Part shown: positions 1 to 9,204 of the stretch, piece by piece
Layout of the letters: every line of letters starts with the position of its first letter
Position numbering within the stretch: the first letter of the stretch is position 1
DNA from: Galaxea fascicularis
Taxonomy: Eukaryota; Cnidaria; Anthozoa; Scleractinia; Euphylliidae
Assembly: GCA_948470475.1 (NCBI GenBank)
Contig: OX419342.1
Coordinates: 26,005,552 to 26,069,551, forward strand
Reading direction: 5' to 3'
DNA: 64,000 nucleotides
Translations under genes and position numbers: made by a program
The notes under the pieces: model-generated
The model's database searches: none
What the model was told of the DNA's origin: nothing
Seen by the model: the letters and a program-made list of their open reading frames with translations, nothing else

Positions 1-111
1 AAGAGTTGCGTATAAGACAGACTGTCAAATAGGGTAATTTAACAAATTGCAGTCAGTTTTTTATGCGTCTGTCCTCTTATTGACAATAAATTTCGCCATA
101 ACATTGTCAAA

Positions 112-156
112 GTGTTGTGGAAATCACTCGCCTGCGGCTAGTGATTTCCACAACAC
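112..156. repeat. Perfect 17-bp hairpin
   Basis: Arms 112-128 and 140-156 are exact reverse complements (GTGTTGTGGAAATCACT) around an 11-nt loop. It lies just outside the large foldback that follows. It could be a small MITE core or a structured terminus; no coding potential is seen. Confidence 0.8.
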
Positions 157-221
157 AGTTTATGTAAACGCTGTGGCTTTATGCCTGGCAGCCGGCAGTC
201 AGACATTTTTATAGGTTTAAA

Positions 222-1670
222 GAAAATGCTTTGAGCTAGCCTTTCGAAGGTATCCTATTCTGGTTCGGATTTGCCATGCGATTGGGGAAAGAAGAGTGGC
301 TTCGCAGCTAACTAGTTTGGCTTGCCTGGGCTAAGAATAAATCACCTCATTGCGACACTTGAAAATTTTTCGCAGGTAAAGTAATCTGTCCTATCTGGTC
401 GCGCACTGTTGCCTGCTAGTAATAATTACCCGGCAGTCTGAAAATTCAAAACAAAACCACTAAAGGTATTCTGAATGTCTGGGCAGTTAAAAACAGGATT
501 ATTAGTTCGCAACTGACTTGAATAAAGTTTGCCGAGCAACTATTTTTCGCCGCCCAATTTAGTGATGTTTGCGACTCACGGGCACGATTCCCGCCGAGAC
601 TAAATGCCCGGCAGTCAGAACCTTCAGTCAAAATTCTATGAAAGGTACCATGTTGGCCTCCTTGGAGTATACTGGCTTATAATCGGTTGGACGGAGTTCA
701 ACGGCTTTGCACGGCTTTGCTATGATAGCCCATTAACTTCAGATAAGCAAGCCAACAGAGTTTTCGTGTTCGACTCACGTGCGCGCGGTTCTCGGTCAGA
801 CTAAATGCCCGACAGCCGGAAAATTGCCACGCACATCTGTTTAAGATGTATCTACGCCAGTAAATAATTTAGAAATTATTCAAAGCTTGATGGTCTAGCA
901 TTTTGTTTTTGTATGTTATTACTTTTTGTAAAGTTAAAATTACAAAGTTTAACTACAGGATGTATGCCTCCTCCCCTCCCCTCACGACACACACACAGAC
1001 ACATACCCGCAAATGACAAAAGTTAAGGTAGATGTTGCTAATTAATAACTGACTGCCGGGCATTTAGCCTGAGCGAGAACCGTGCCCGTGAGTCGAACAC
1101 GAAAACTATGTTTGCTTCCTTATCTGAAGTTAATGGGATATCCTATCAAATCCGTTGAACTCTGTCCAACCAGTATACTCCAAGGAGGCTAACATGGTAC
1201 CTTTCATCGACTTTTGCCTGAAAGTTCCGACTGCCGGGAATTTAGTCTTGGCGGGGCAAGGTAATCTCGTGAGACATTACGAGAGGTGCTACATGCCCCT
1301 GGGAATCATGCCTGTGAGTCGCAAACATCATTAAATTGGCCGGCGAAGAATAGTTGCTCGGCAAACTTTATTCAAGCTAGTTGCGAACTAACAATCGTGT
1401 TTTTAATCACCCAGACATTTAGGATTCTTAGTGGTTTTGTTTTGAATTTTCAAACTGCCGGGAGTTTCTTACAAGCAGCAACGGTGTCCGACCGTTAGCA
1501 GAGATCACGTTACATACGAAAATTTTTCAAGTGTCGCAAATGAGGTGATTTTATTCTTAGCCCAGGCAAGCCAAACTAGTTAGCTGCGAAGCCAGTCTTC
1601 TTTTCCCCATCGCATGGCAAATCCGAACAAACATAGGATACTTTCGAAAGGCTATTTCAAAGCATTTCAG
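222..1670. mobile_element. Large foldback (inverted-repeat) element, about 600-bp arms
   Basis: The sequence from about 222 to 830 reappears as a diverged reverse complement from about 1045 to 1670, around a spacer of about 210 bp. Matching landmarks include CTTTCGAAGGTATCCTA at 242 against its complement near 1635, and the phrase TAAATGCCCGGCAGTC near 602 with complements near 1215. Several small indels separate the arms, so this is an old copy. The arms also carry internal copies of the GCCCGGCAGTC-like motif. No transposase is seen; the short open frames across it are not protein-like. It is most simply a nonautonomous foldback transposon. Confidence 0.8.
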
Positions 1671-2599
1671 TGGCAAAGAGGCATAAAAAATGGGAAAAGA
1701 AACGTTTACCCTGCAAACTATGGGAATATTTGCCTTCACTTATCACATTCGTTTAAGACATTGCACGTAGTCATATGCATTTTGATTTCGCACTACTTAC
1801 TGAAGTTTGCCGTGGCCACTCCAGTGCAAAAATGGTGCGAAAATGTATAAAAACACGCATAAAAACACGACAAGTACTGATAATGAGCACAAGAAGCTCC
1901 CGCCATACTTGAGGTTTTGAGAATGCACGCGTCATCGACAGAGGCAATTCACGCGTAAGGAAAACGCTGGAATCCTGGCACACTGCAACTACTAGCCAGA
2001 CAGACAATAACTCTAAGCAGCTGCCAAGACAATACTCAATTTTATTGTAATCTTTTATATGATATTAGCATTTTATTATCACACAAGTATTTCCTTTGTA
2101 TTATTGAATTTTTATCATATTTGTTCTTCATTTTCTCACCTTTTTGTGCATTTTTATATCTTTACCTTCGCTTTTTACATCTCACTTTTAAAGATTGCAG
2201 ACTGGCAATCGAAAGCTCGTGTTTTTAAAATTTTTACCCAGAGAACGTCTTTTTAACTTTACAAGTATGCCCCCTGGTTACTCATCGATTTTTAAACTTT
2301 ATTGTTGCCGAACCCATAAAAGCGCTTTCTCTGCCGAACACATCATTTACAAACTTTTTTCGGCCGAGTTATTTCAGGGGCACCCAACGCCAAGTTTCAG
2401 TAGATATCTGTTCGGAGGAGAGTAGTTCGCCTTGGGCTTTCGACGTCGATCAAAGAGTGTACTCGGATTTTCGTAACTGAAATGTGGCCTAAAAGATTCG
2501 CAATGGGGAAATCATAGCCCCTGACGTTTTCGGAAGGGTCATATTTGCAATTTTTGGCAGTTAAAAACGTCAGCTAGCATTTTCGGAAAGAAAATAGGG
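1671..2599. other. Gene-free stretch
   Basis: AT-rich sequence with T-rich runs at 2050-2200. Short open frames occur on both strands, but none resembles a known protein or is framed by convincing splice sites. I see nothing here that I can name. Confidence 0.5.
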
Positions 2600-2738
2600 A
2601 ATGATTTCCGCACAGCCCCATACATTAATTATACATGCGTCAGGCTATCATACTAACCCTGTTCCAGAAACTAGCAGAGTTTGCGGAGTCGCAAAATGCA
2701 TGTAAAATTAATGTATGGGGCTGTAGGGAAATCTTGCC
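2600..2738. mobile_element. MITE, 'AAGATTTCC..CAGCCCCATAC' family, copy 1
   Basis: Inverted repeat: the left end has GATTTCCGCACAGCCCCAT followed by ACATTAATTATACATG, and the right end is its complement (ATGTATGGGGCTGTAGGGAAATC). The spacer is about 70 bp. The same termini recur at 8335, 9706, 21753 and 39271 in this window, which defines a dispersed nonautonomous family. Confidence 0.8.
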
Positions 2739-2959
2739 AAAAATAGTTCCCTAGAAAGTTCGTAAAAGCTTAATTTCCGCGAGTATTTTCTCAAACGAAG
2801 ATTTTGTTTCCTAACATTTTCAGGCAATTGAAACTTCAGCTAAGCAATCCGAACAGTTCGAATTCTTCTAGCTTACGAAAACATCACTTTTCAACAGACT
2901 TCTTCACTCTGTACAACTCGTGAATGAAAATCGCACGCGCACACCAACCATGAAGTAAT

Positions 2960-3703
2960 CTATATTTACTGACGTGTATAGACATCTTCAGCAAGAGCGC
3001 TTGGGTGGTGCCCTTAAAGACAAAACAAGGTCAAGAACTAGTCAAAGCTTTTCAGACGATTTTATGATATCGTCTGGTCGTCAACAGAACAAGCTTCAAA
3101 CGGATCAAGGCACAGAATTTTTAAGCTGGCGGTTTCAAAACTTTCTTCGAGAGAAGAACATTGACTTTTTTACCGTCACCTCTGGGCTCAAAGCGTCAGT
3201 GGTGGAGCGTTTCAACCGTACATTTAAGAACAAGATGTACAAGTACTTCACAGCTAAAAACATTCTGACCTATATCGACGTAGTACCCCAGTTGGTAAAA
3301 TCTGATAATAACACCTACCATCGCAGCATGAAGATGAAACCAAATAAGGTGACTGAAGCGAATAAAACAAAAGCGTGGGAGACTTTTTTGTACGGCAACG
3401 ACGTTGACAAGCGTGTGCGATTTAAACTTCAAGTGGGAGATCGTGTTAGGATCAGCAAAGTGAAGCGAATGTTTGAAAAGTCTTACAGAGGAGATTTTCA
3501 CAGTGTACAAGCGAATGGTGCGACAAGTGCCTGTTTACAAATTGAAAGATGATGTGGGTGGAATCTTGCATGGAACATTTTACGAAGCGGAATTACAAAA
3601 AGTGATCAAGAACGATGATGTTTATCGGGTTGAAAAAGTTTTTCGTAAACGAAAACGCAAAGGAGTAGTGGAATATTTTGTGAAATGGAAAGGATACCTG
3701 TAA
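2960..3703 (+). pseudogene. Degenerate transposon integrase (rve core plus chromodomain start), frameshifted
   Basis: Three reading-frame blocks together cover an integrase: about 2960-3055 (frame 2), 3056-3490 (frame 1) and 3473-3703 (frame 2 again). Visible landmarks are LTCIDIFSKSAWVVPLK (first catalytic Asp region), QTDQGTEFLSWRFQNF (second Asp), KASVVERFNRT (catalytic Glu), then the DNA-binding tail VYKLKDDVG and a chromodomain-like end RKGVVEYFVKWKGYL with a stop at once. The first strand of the core and everything after the chromodomain start are missing. The pattern matches integrases of Maverick/Polinton-like and related animal elements (the F54H12.3-like group); that family assignment is inference. 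At least two frame breaks make it a dead fragment. No terminal repeats were found nearby. Confidence 0.85.
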
Positions 3704-4193
3704 AAGTAGGTAGTGGGTTCAAGACAGAGTATGGCAAGCCAAATGTAGCAAAATTCAATATCACCATATTCATCCTTATATTTATTTAAAATTTTCATAT
3801 TCATTCAATTCAATCCTCCAAAGTTCATTCAATTCAATTTACCAAAGCATTCATTCAATTTAATTTCTTTAACTTATACAATTTTACTCGTCCCTATTTA
3901 GTCAATTAATTGGCCAAAATTATTTCAATTCAATCGGATCATATTCATTCGTGCAATTCATTTCGTGCAATTCATTCAGTGTTCGCACTCATTTATTTAA
4001 TTTTGGGGACTGGGACGAGAGATGAAATTCGCGGGGTACTAGACATCACTCTATAAACAAACATGGCGGAATCCTCAGAGATGCGCCAAAATTAGAAATC
4101 CTCTTATGCAGTTCTAACATGGTGTTTTAGACTTCTAAAGTGCTGCTATGCTCTTGTCATTTGGCATTGTAAAGTCTAATGCTGAATGCCATT
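3704..4193. other. Low-complexity TTCATTCAATTCAATT-rich stretch
   Basis: From about 3760 to 3990 the sequence is built of irregular repeats of ATTCATTCAATTCAATT-like words, a degenerate simple repeat. The rest has no recognisable coding content. Confidence 0.6.
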
Positions 4194-4420
4194 GTGTTCT
4201 TCTGTATTGGATTATATCATATTATGCTCTCCTGTATTGGATTATGTTCTTCTGTATCATATTATGCTCTTCTGTATTAGATTATGTTCTTCTGTATCGT
4301 ATTATGCTTTCCTGTATTGGATTATGTTCCTCTATATTGTATTATGCTTTCCTGTTTTAGATTATGTTCTTATGTATTGTATTATATTATGCTTTTCTGT
4401 GTTGAATTATGGTGAAGTGA
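4194..4420. repeat. Degenerate minisatellite, about 20-bp unit
   Basis: About eleven diverged copies of a unit close to ATTATGTTCTTCTGTATTGG, with T/C variation and occasional indels. The open frames across it (Cys/Leu/Tyr-rich) are by-products of the repeat. Confidence 0.85.
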
Positions 4421-5039
4421 ATTATGCTTACGTCATATCCTTCATGGCACTCACTGAACAAAATTTGGACGACTGAGTAGGGAATGGGTCTAGTGTGTCT
4501 TAATGGTGGACCCCGAGGAGGGGAATTCTGTTTTTATCTGTTACTGTTCTGCGTTACTCTAGGGGAATTATGTTGAATTCACCTCAGAATAAATTTTAAT
4601 TATCAAGGCGTTTTGTGCGCAGACTACCCTGATGTTAGTTTCCTTTAATTTATTGACTACTGACTCTTCACAAGAGTGTAAGAATGACTTGGGATGATGA
4701 TTCAGGAAGATTCCTCTCCCACCAAACCCTTTGGTGGTGTGCTCATGGTGGTAGTGAAAACATCTTGGTAATACATTTTTCCTTTCTATAGAGGTGCCTC
4801 CTTTAAAAACTACAACAGCAGCAAAAGCATTTTATTAAAAACAGCTAACAGTTACAGAAATGTACAACTACCCGCAAATATCTTTTGTCAATCAAGGCGG
4901 GTAGGTATGGCATTATAGTTAATTCTCTGTTCCACCACTTGTATATGTTTATAGTGCTACGCGGCACAACATATATACGTACCCTTACTTTCTCTTTGCT
5001 GGGATTCACCATCTTAATCGTCCCCGACTTTCTCTGTCC

Positions 5040-5113
5040 GACCTCGTAGCTTAGTCGGCAGAGCAACGGTAGATCTAATCCGGAGGTCGTGGGTTCGATT
5101 CCCACCGAGGTCA
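5040..5113 (+). repeat. tRNA-derived SINE-type sequence (tRNA-Arg-like)
   Basis: Seven-base acceptor arms GACCTCG (5040-5046) and CGAGGTC (5106-5112) pair perfectly, and the T arm GTGGG-TTCGATT-CCCAC is perfect. The D arm has the GCTTAGTCGGCAGAGC form with box-A character. The anticodon arm (CGG..CCG with a 10-nt loop containing GATCTAA) does not fold into a proper 5-bp stem and 7-nt loop, so this is a tRNA-like repeat head rather than a working tRNA. Similar heads at 20187 and 21500 are of different tRNA types. Confidence 0.6.
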
Positions 5114-5247
5114 TAAGAATTTTTTCTTTACCTCGTGTGGTTCCCTGATACCCTTTACTAGGGCTAACGCCCAGTGGGTTTTTCATGGTTTCTAATATGG
5201 TTTCTGTTAGCACTTTATTATTCACCTCAGTGTCAATGAAAGCAGTG

Positions 5248-5635
5248 GATATTTACCTCACTGATTTGTGGCTCGGTAAATATCGACCAGTATTCACCTC
5301 CACTTCGGTGAATAATATAAATTATTGTTAACTAGTTTCAACCAGCAATCCTAGTTTTGCAATTTTCCCTCTTAAGTATTAGGAGGCACCACAACAAGGT
5401 TATATTGCTAAACATGAAAAGTATATTACCACACAAGTGAAAAGTGCTTTTTTGCACGTTCTGAGGTGATTGGAGGTGATTAGTGAAGTACTATTCACCT
5501 CCGAGCAGCTGAAGAGAAACAAAACGGCCTCCTGCTTCCAAAGAGAAAATTACTGGAATAAACGTTAGTTATTCAACTTGTGTGGTATATACTGAAATAA
5601 TATTATTCACCTCCACTTCGGTGAATAATATTATT
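5248..5635. repeat. Hairpin-bearing repeat (ATTCACCTCCACTTCGGTGAAT family)
   Basis: Three hairpins occur: GATATTTACC..GGTAAATATC at 5248-5284, TATTCACC-TCCACTT-CGGTGAATA at 5291-5314, and a longer version of the latter at about 5597-5635 flanked by ATAATATTATT arms. The TTCACCTCCACTTCGGTGAA core appears twice, about 310 bp apart in the same orientation. It is probably a nonautonomous element with hairpin termini. The rest of 5114-6213 shows no gene. Confidence 0.6.
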
Positions 5636-6213
5636 GATGAAGTGAGAAACTCTTCATCTGAACCAATACACCAGCAAATAACTTTTGTGTGACTTGTCTT
5701 GTGTAGTGACTAATTCTACTCATTCTCCTACAAAAGGACAAGGAGTGTAAATTCATTTGGAAAGAATGGCATTTAATCAAAGTATTGGTTGAAGAATAAC
5801 CCACTGATAACTTGGTTTTCTGTGTTTTAATGCACCACAAGAATCACAGGGTGGAAATAGCAGTCTTTCCTATTAGCTGTACAATTCTTTCCTTAAAAAC
5901 AAAGAAGAGAAATCAGTGAAGGTAGCCACGTAAGGTTAACTACTGCTGGTGCACTGTAGAACAAAAATGTTTCCGAAAATAAACTCATTGGTTGCAATGA
6001 TTATCAATATACAATGTAAAAAGGAAAAAAAAAACTTAACAAGGTTATTACTGAGAAGTGCCATTCCACAGTCTACTGGGAAAAAATCGAAAATCCAAAT
6101 CCACTATTTGACATCCAAGGGCAGGTTGACTTTTCAACAGTGCAAGTGTCTTTCTTGTGTGACGGACGTCTGACAACGAATGATGTTATTTGGTACAATG
6201 ATCTTCAGCATAT

Positions 6214-8970
6214 TTACTTTCCAGCTTGTCTTCTTAGCATGACATAAATGTTTTCCTTGATCCATTCTTTATTGTGTGGCTCATAATATGGCTGTTTAGG
6301 GCATTGTCTGTTGAAAAATTAAAGAAAGAGAAACAGGACAAAGCAAGCAAAACATACATGTATTCAGTCATCAAAATCCATTCTCTTACAACTTAACAAT
6401 GTGTTAATGACATGTAGAAATACACTTCATACATCCCAGGATCAGTTTTATCTGTGTTGTGACACCTTGCCATATATTACACCTAACACTGAAGAAACAG
6501 AGAGTGATTTCATGAAGTTTACGAAAGAAAACACCCAAAGAAAATCCACCAAGTACTCCCTCTTACAGCTGAACCTCCTTCAGGGAGCTAACAAGAAAAC
6601 CTAACTGGTTCACTTAGCTTCCTGGCTTACCCATCATTGTACTATATATAATTGACTATAAATAATTGTAAATTTACTAGATTGTAATAACAAAATGTGT
6701 ACATTGGCTAAAACATAATAAAGATTATTATTATCCTTCTTCTTTACAATCACTGCAAACGTCCAGTATTTTCTAGGGTCTAGCCCCATCAACTGTGGCA
6801 TTTTTGGATGCCAAAAATCGAACAAAGGTACACTGCACTGAAGATTATTGGCTTAAAAGTGACAAAATATTAAAATTCAGATGTGCCAAAACCCTACTGG
6901 AGAAGCAGATGGGTAGTGATGCACTTACAGAAAATTACCGTCAGTCAAAAAGACAAACAAGCAAACTACAATGCACCTATAAATTCACAACAGTTACTTG
7001 AATTTTAAGGGTGGATTGGATTTATGAATGGTACACTAAACAAGACAGGTCTGCCAAGTTGTCAATATAGTCAAATAACTGGCTTATGTCATATGTGATG
7101 GAAGGTGTGCTTGGGTTGCTTTTCTTTAGATACTCCTCAAATATTTTGCAAACACCTACGAAAAAACAAAAATTAATGTGACACTGTCGTTAGTCAATAA
7201 AAATTAGTATCCACCAGCAGTCTGAAATAAGTTTTCTTTGAAAATTGAAATAATTTGTATGAATTTCTGACAATACGCTATCTGAGTTATATATTTTTAA
7301 AGTTTTTCTCTGTTACCAGTAATTCACACAAATTCCTGGACTGCCTTATTTTGCCCAAGTGTGATGGTGCTTAAGGAATAAAAGCCAACAAAATTCATTG
7401 AATCACAGGAAATTATCTGAAATATAGTTGAGGGAGAATTCAGAATTCTCTTATTCAGAATTCAGAAATCTGATTCTGAATTTACTAATGACTTTCTTTG
7501 ACTGTACAGTCCTGAAATGGACTGAAATGGAATGAGATTTTTCCAATTCACAGTAGAAACTACCTTATTCTAATGCCCTGACTCACACTTATCTCAGAGC
7601 CCTGTGAGGCCCACCTTATGGTCAGTACTTACCTTCCATACATTCATCTTTTGTTTCGTAGTCTGAATACGTCCGGGATTCTGGTTTTGAATTTGGCTGG
7701 ATGAGCAGGATTGTATGACTCTGAAAACAGAGATAAACCACATGCTGGTGAATGACCAAAATACACTGTATCTGTCAAACATTTAGGCCATGTCCACACT
7801 GACGCGTTTTTGTTTGAAAACACATTGATATGTATGCGTTTTGGCCTCCCGTCCACACTGATACGCTCGAAAACGCTGAGCGTTTTCATCGAAAATGGAT
7901 ACTTTTGAAAACGCTGTTGAAAGTGAATCGTATTGAAAACGCTTCGGCATCCGTATCAGTGTGGACGCAGATCAATCGATCCGTTTTTACACCTATCGAA
8001 AACGCATTCAAACAAAAACGCATCAGTGTGGACATGGCCTTAAAGTCGACTCTATCCAAACCACTTCTCATATGAGTCAGCCTCTATCAAACATTCATCA
8101 CCGTGGAATGTGCAGTCCCAGAAAATATCCACATCTCCCCCCCACAGAGTCATTGGAAATTCCAAGGGGGAGGGGGGTGGCAAAAGCAAACCTTTTCAAT
8201 GAAAAGTATGTAACTAAATTGGAATTTCCAGAGGGACGGGTGCAAACAAAAAACCCTCCATAAGATGGGTGGGAGTATGAATGTTTTCTTGAACCATACA
8301 ATACTGTATTTAAAATCTCTCATAAGAAATCAAAGCAAGATTTCCACACAGCCCCATACATTAACGTACCTGCATTTTGTGACTAAAACTCCACAATGTA
8401 TGTATAATTAATATATGGAGTGGTGTGGAAATCTTTGCAAAATCAAAGTTTAAGAAATCCTCTGCAAGTTGATGCAGTGAAAGTTCTAAACCATTTGCAC
8501 TGAAATATTTCCTGATAACATTCTTTCCTGATTTGCACAATACAGTGTATGAAAATGCCCAGTTTACTCATGTGGTGAAAAACAGCTGTTGCAGTAGACT
8601 AAAAAAACAGAACAGACAGGCTTATTGGTGGTAATAACAAAGGTTTCATTAACATTCTATTCCATACAACTATATTTAACTGTATTTAAGCCCATGTTGT
8701 ATCAATGCCAATCATTGATCAAAGATTCAAGGGCGATCTGTCCGCGATAATAAAAGGTACAGAACATCTTGCAAGTTTTAAAAACCAGATTCAATGTGAT
8801 TTCAAACACTAGAAAGCGAATTCATGTAACCTTATGGAAGGCAAGAAGGAACAAAGACAGTCAAATTATTTTTGTTAGCTGTCTGTAAGCAACTTTGACC
8901 ATCACACCAAACCGACACCAAACGAAACTTGAAATGAGCACAATGCAGTAGGCTAAGTCTTACTTACCAT
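6214..8970 (-). CDS. ERH: Enhancer of rudimentary homologue (ERH)
   Basis: Small, highly conserved nuclear protein; family knowledge links ERH to mRNA splicing and RNA-binding partners. The coding exons on the minus strand are 8970-8968 (the ATG alone, followed by GTAAGTAAG), 7720-7633, 7155-7035 and 6307-6214; phases join to 101 aa (human 104). Diagnostic segments are SHTILLIQP at the N-terminus, [22 protein letters not shown], then [20 protein letters not shown], and [19 protein letters not shown] at the end. The start codon stands alone at the end of exon 1, so exon 1 is otherwise 5' UTR. The donor of exon 3 (GT|GTACCA) is weak but is the only one that keeps frame and alignment length. The loop between SCLV and NKEWI ([11 protein letters not shown]) differs clearly from the human and fly versions. 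The gene is divergent from CDKN3. Confidence 0.93.
7796..8039. mobile_element. MITE with 3-bp TTA target duplication (Harbinger-like), in ERH intron 1
   Basis: Termini GGCCATGTCCACACTGA and its complement TCAGTGTGGACATGGCC are flanked by TTA at 7793-7795 and 8040-8042. Subterminal copies of GTTTTCGA/TCGAAAAC and CGTCCACACTGATACG repeat through the element, giving a long imperfect foldback. The 3-bp TTA duplication fits PIF/Harbinger-type transposition; there is no transposase inside. Confidence 0.8.
8335..8439. mobile_element. MITE, 'AAGATTTCC..CAGCCCCATAC' family, copy 2
   Basis: Ends GCAAGATTTCCACACAGCC and its complement near 8415-8439; about 105 bp, lying in ERH intron 1. Confidence 0.8.
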
Positions 8971-9204
8971 TTTCTATAAAAAGGTTTGAAAGCGATAAAG
9001 AAGCTTCCTCTTCGGTGTAAACACGTGAAAACTGTAACTTGGCGCTTCGCAGGATCGCCAACTCTGTTTTCCATATTAGGAAAGTAAGCTTTTCCGAGAA
9101 ACTGGGAAACAGGGAAACTGGGCCGAGAAATCTGACCAATCAAACGCTTTGTAAGAAAAAGATCGCGGTTTGAAATTTTTGGCAATGATCAAGTGTTCTG
9201 AAAG
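8971..9204. promoter_or_regulatory. Putative bidirectional promoter, ERH / CDKN3
   Basis: Only 234 bp separate the ERH start codon (minus, 8970) from the predicted CDKN3 start codon (plus, 9205). No strong TATA box is seen in a suitable position for CDKN3. Both 5' UTRs and the core promoter must lie here, or in ERH exon 1, which fits a shared housekeeping-type promoter. Inferred from gene layout only. Confidence 0.6.

Noticed and set aside
4148..4476. Cys/Leu-rich membrane-like open frames
   Set aside because: They come from the degenerate 20-bp minisatellite; no splice context and no family.
4845..5225. 126-aa reverse-strand open frame with a GIEPTTSGLDLPLL segment
   Set aside because: The segment is the antisense translation of the tRNA-like repeat head, a frequent false protein in repeat-rich animal genomes.
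7796..8075. Overlapping open frames on both strands near 7830-8075
   Set aside because: They are translations of the Harbinger-like MITE with its GTTTTCGA repeats.
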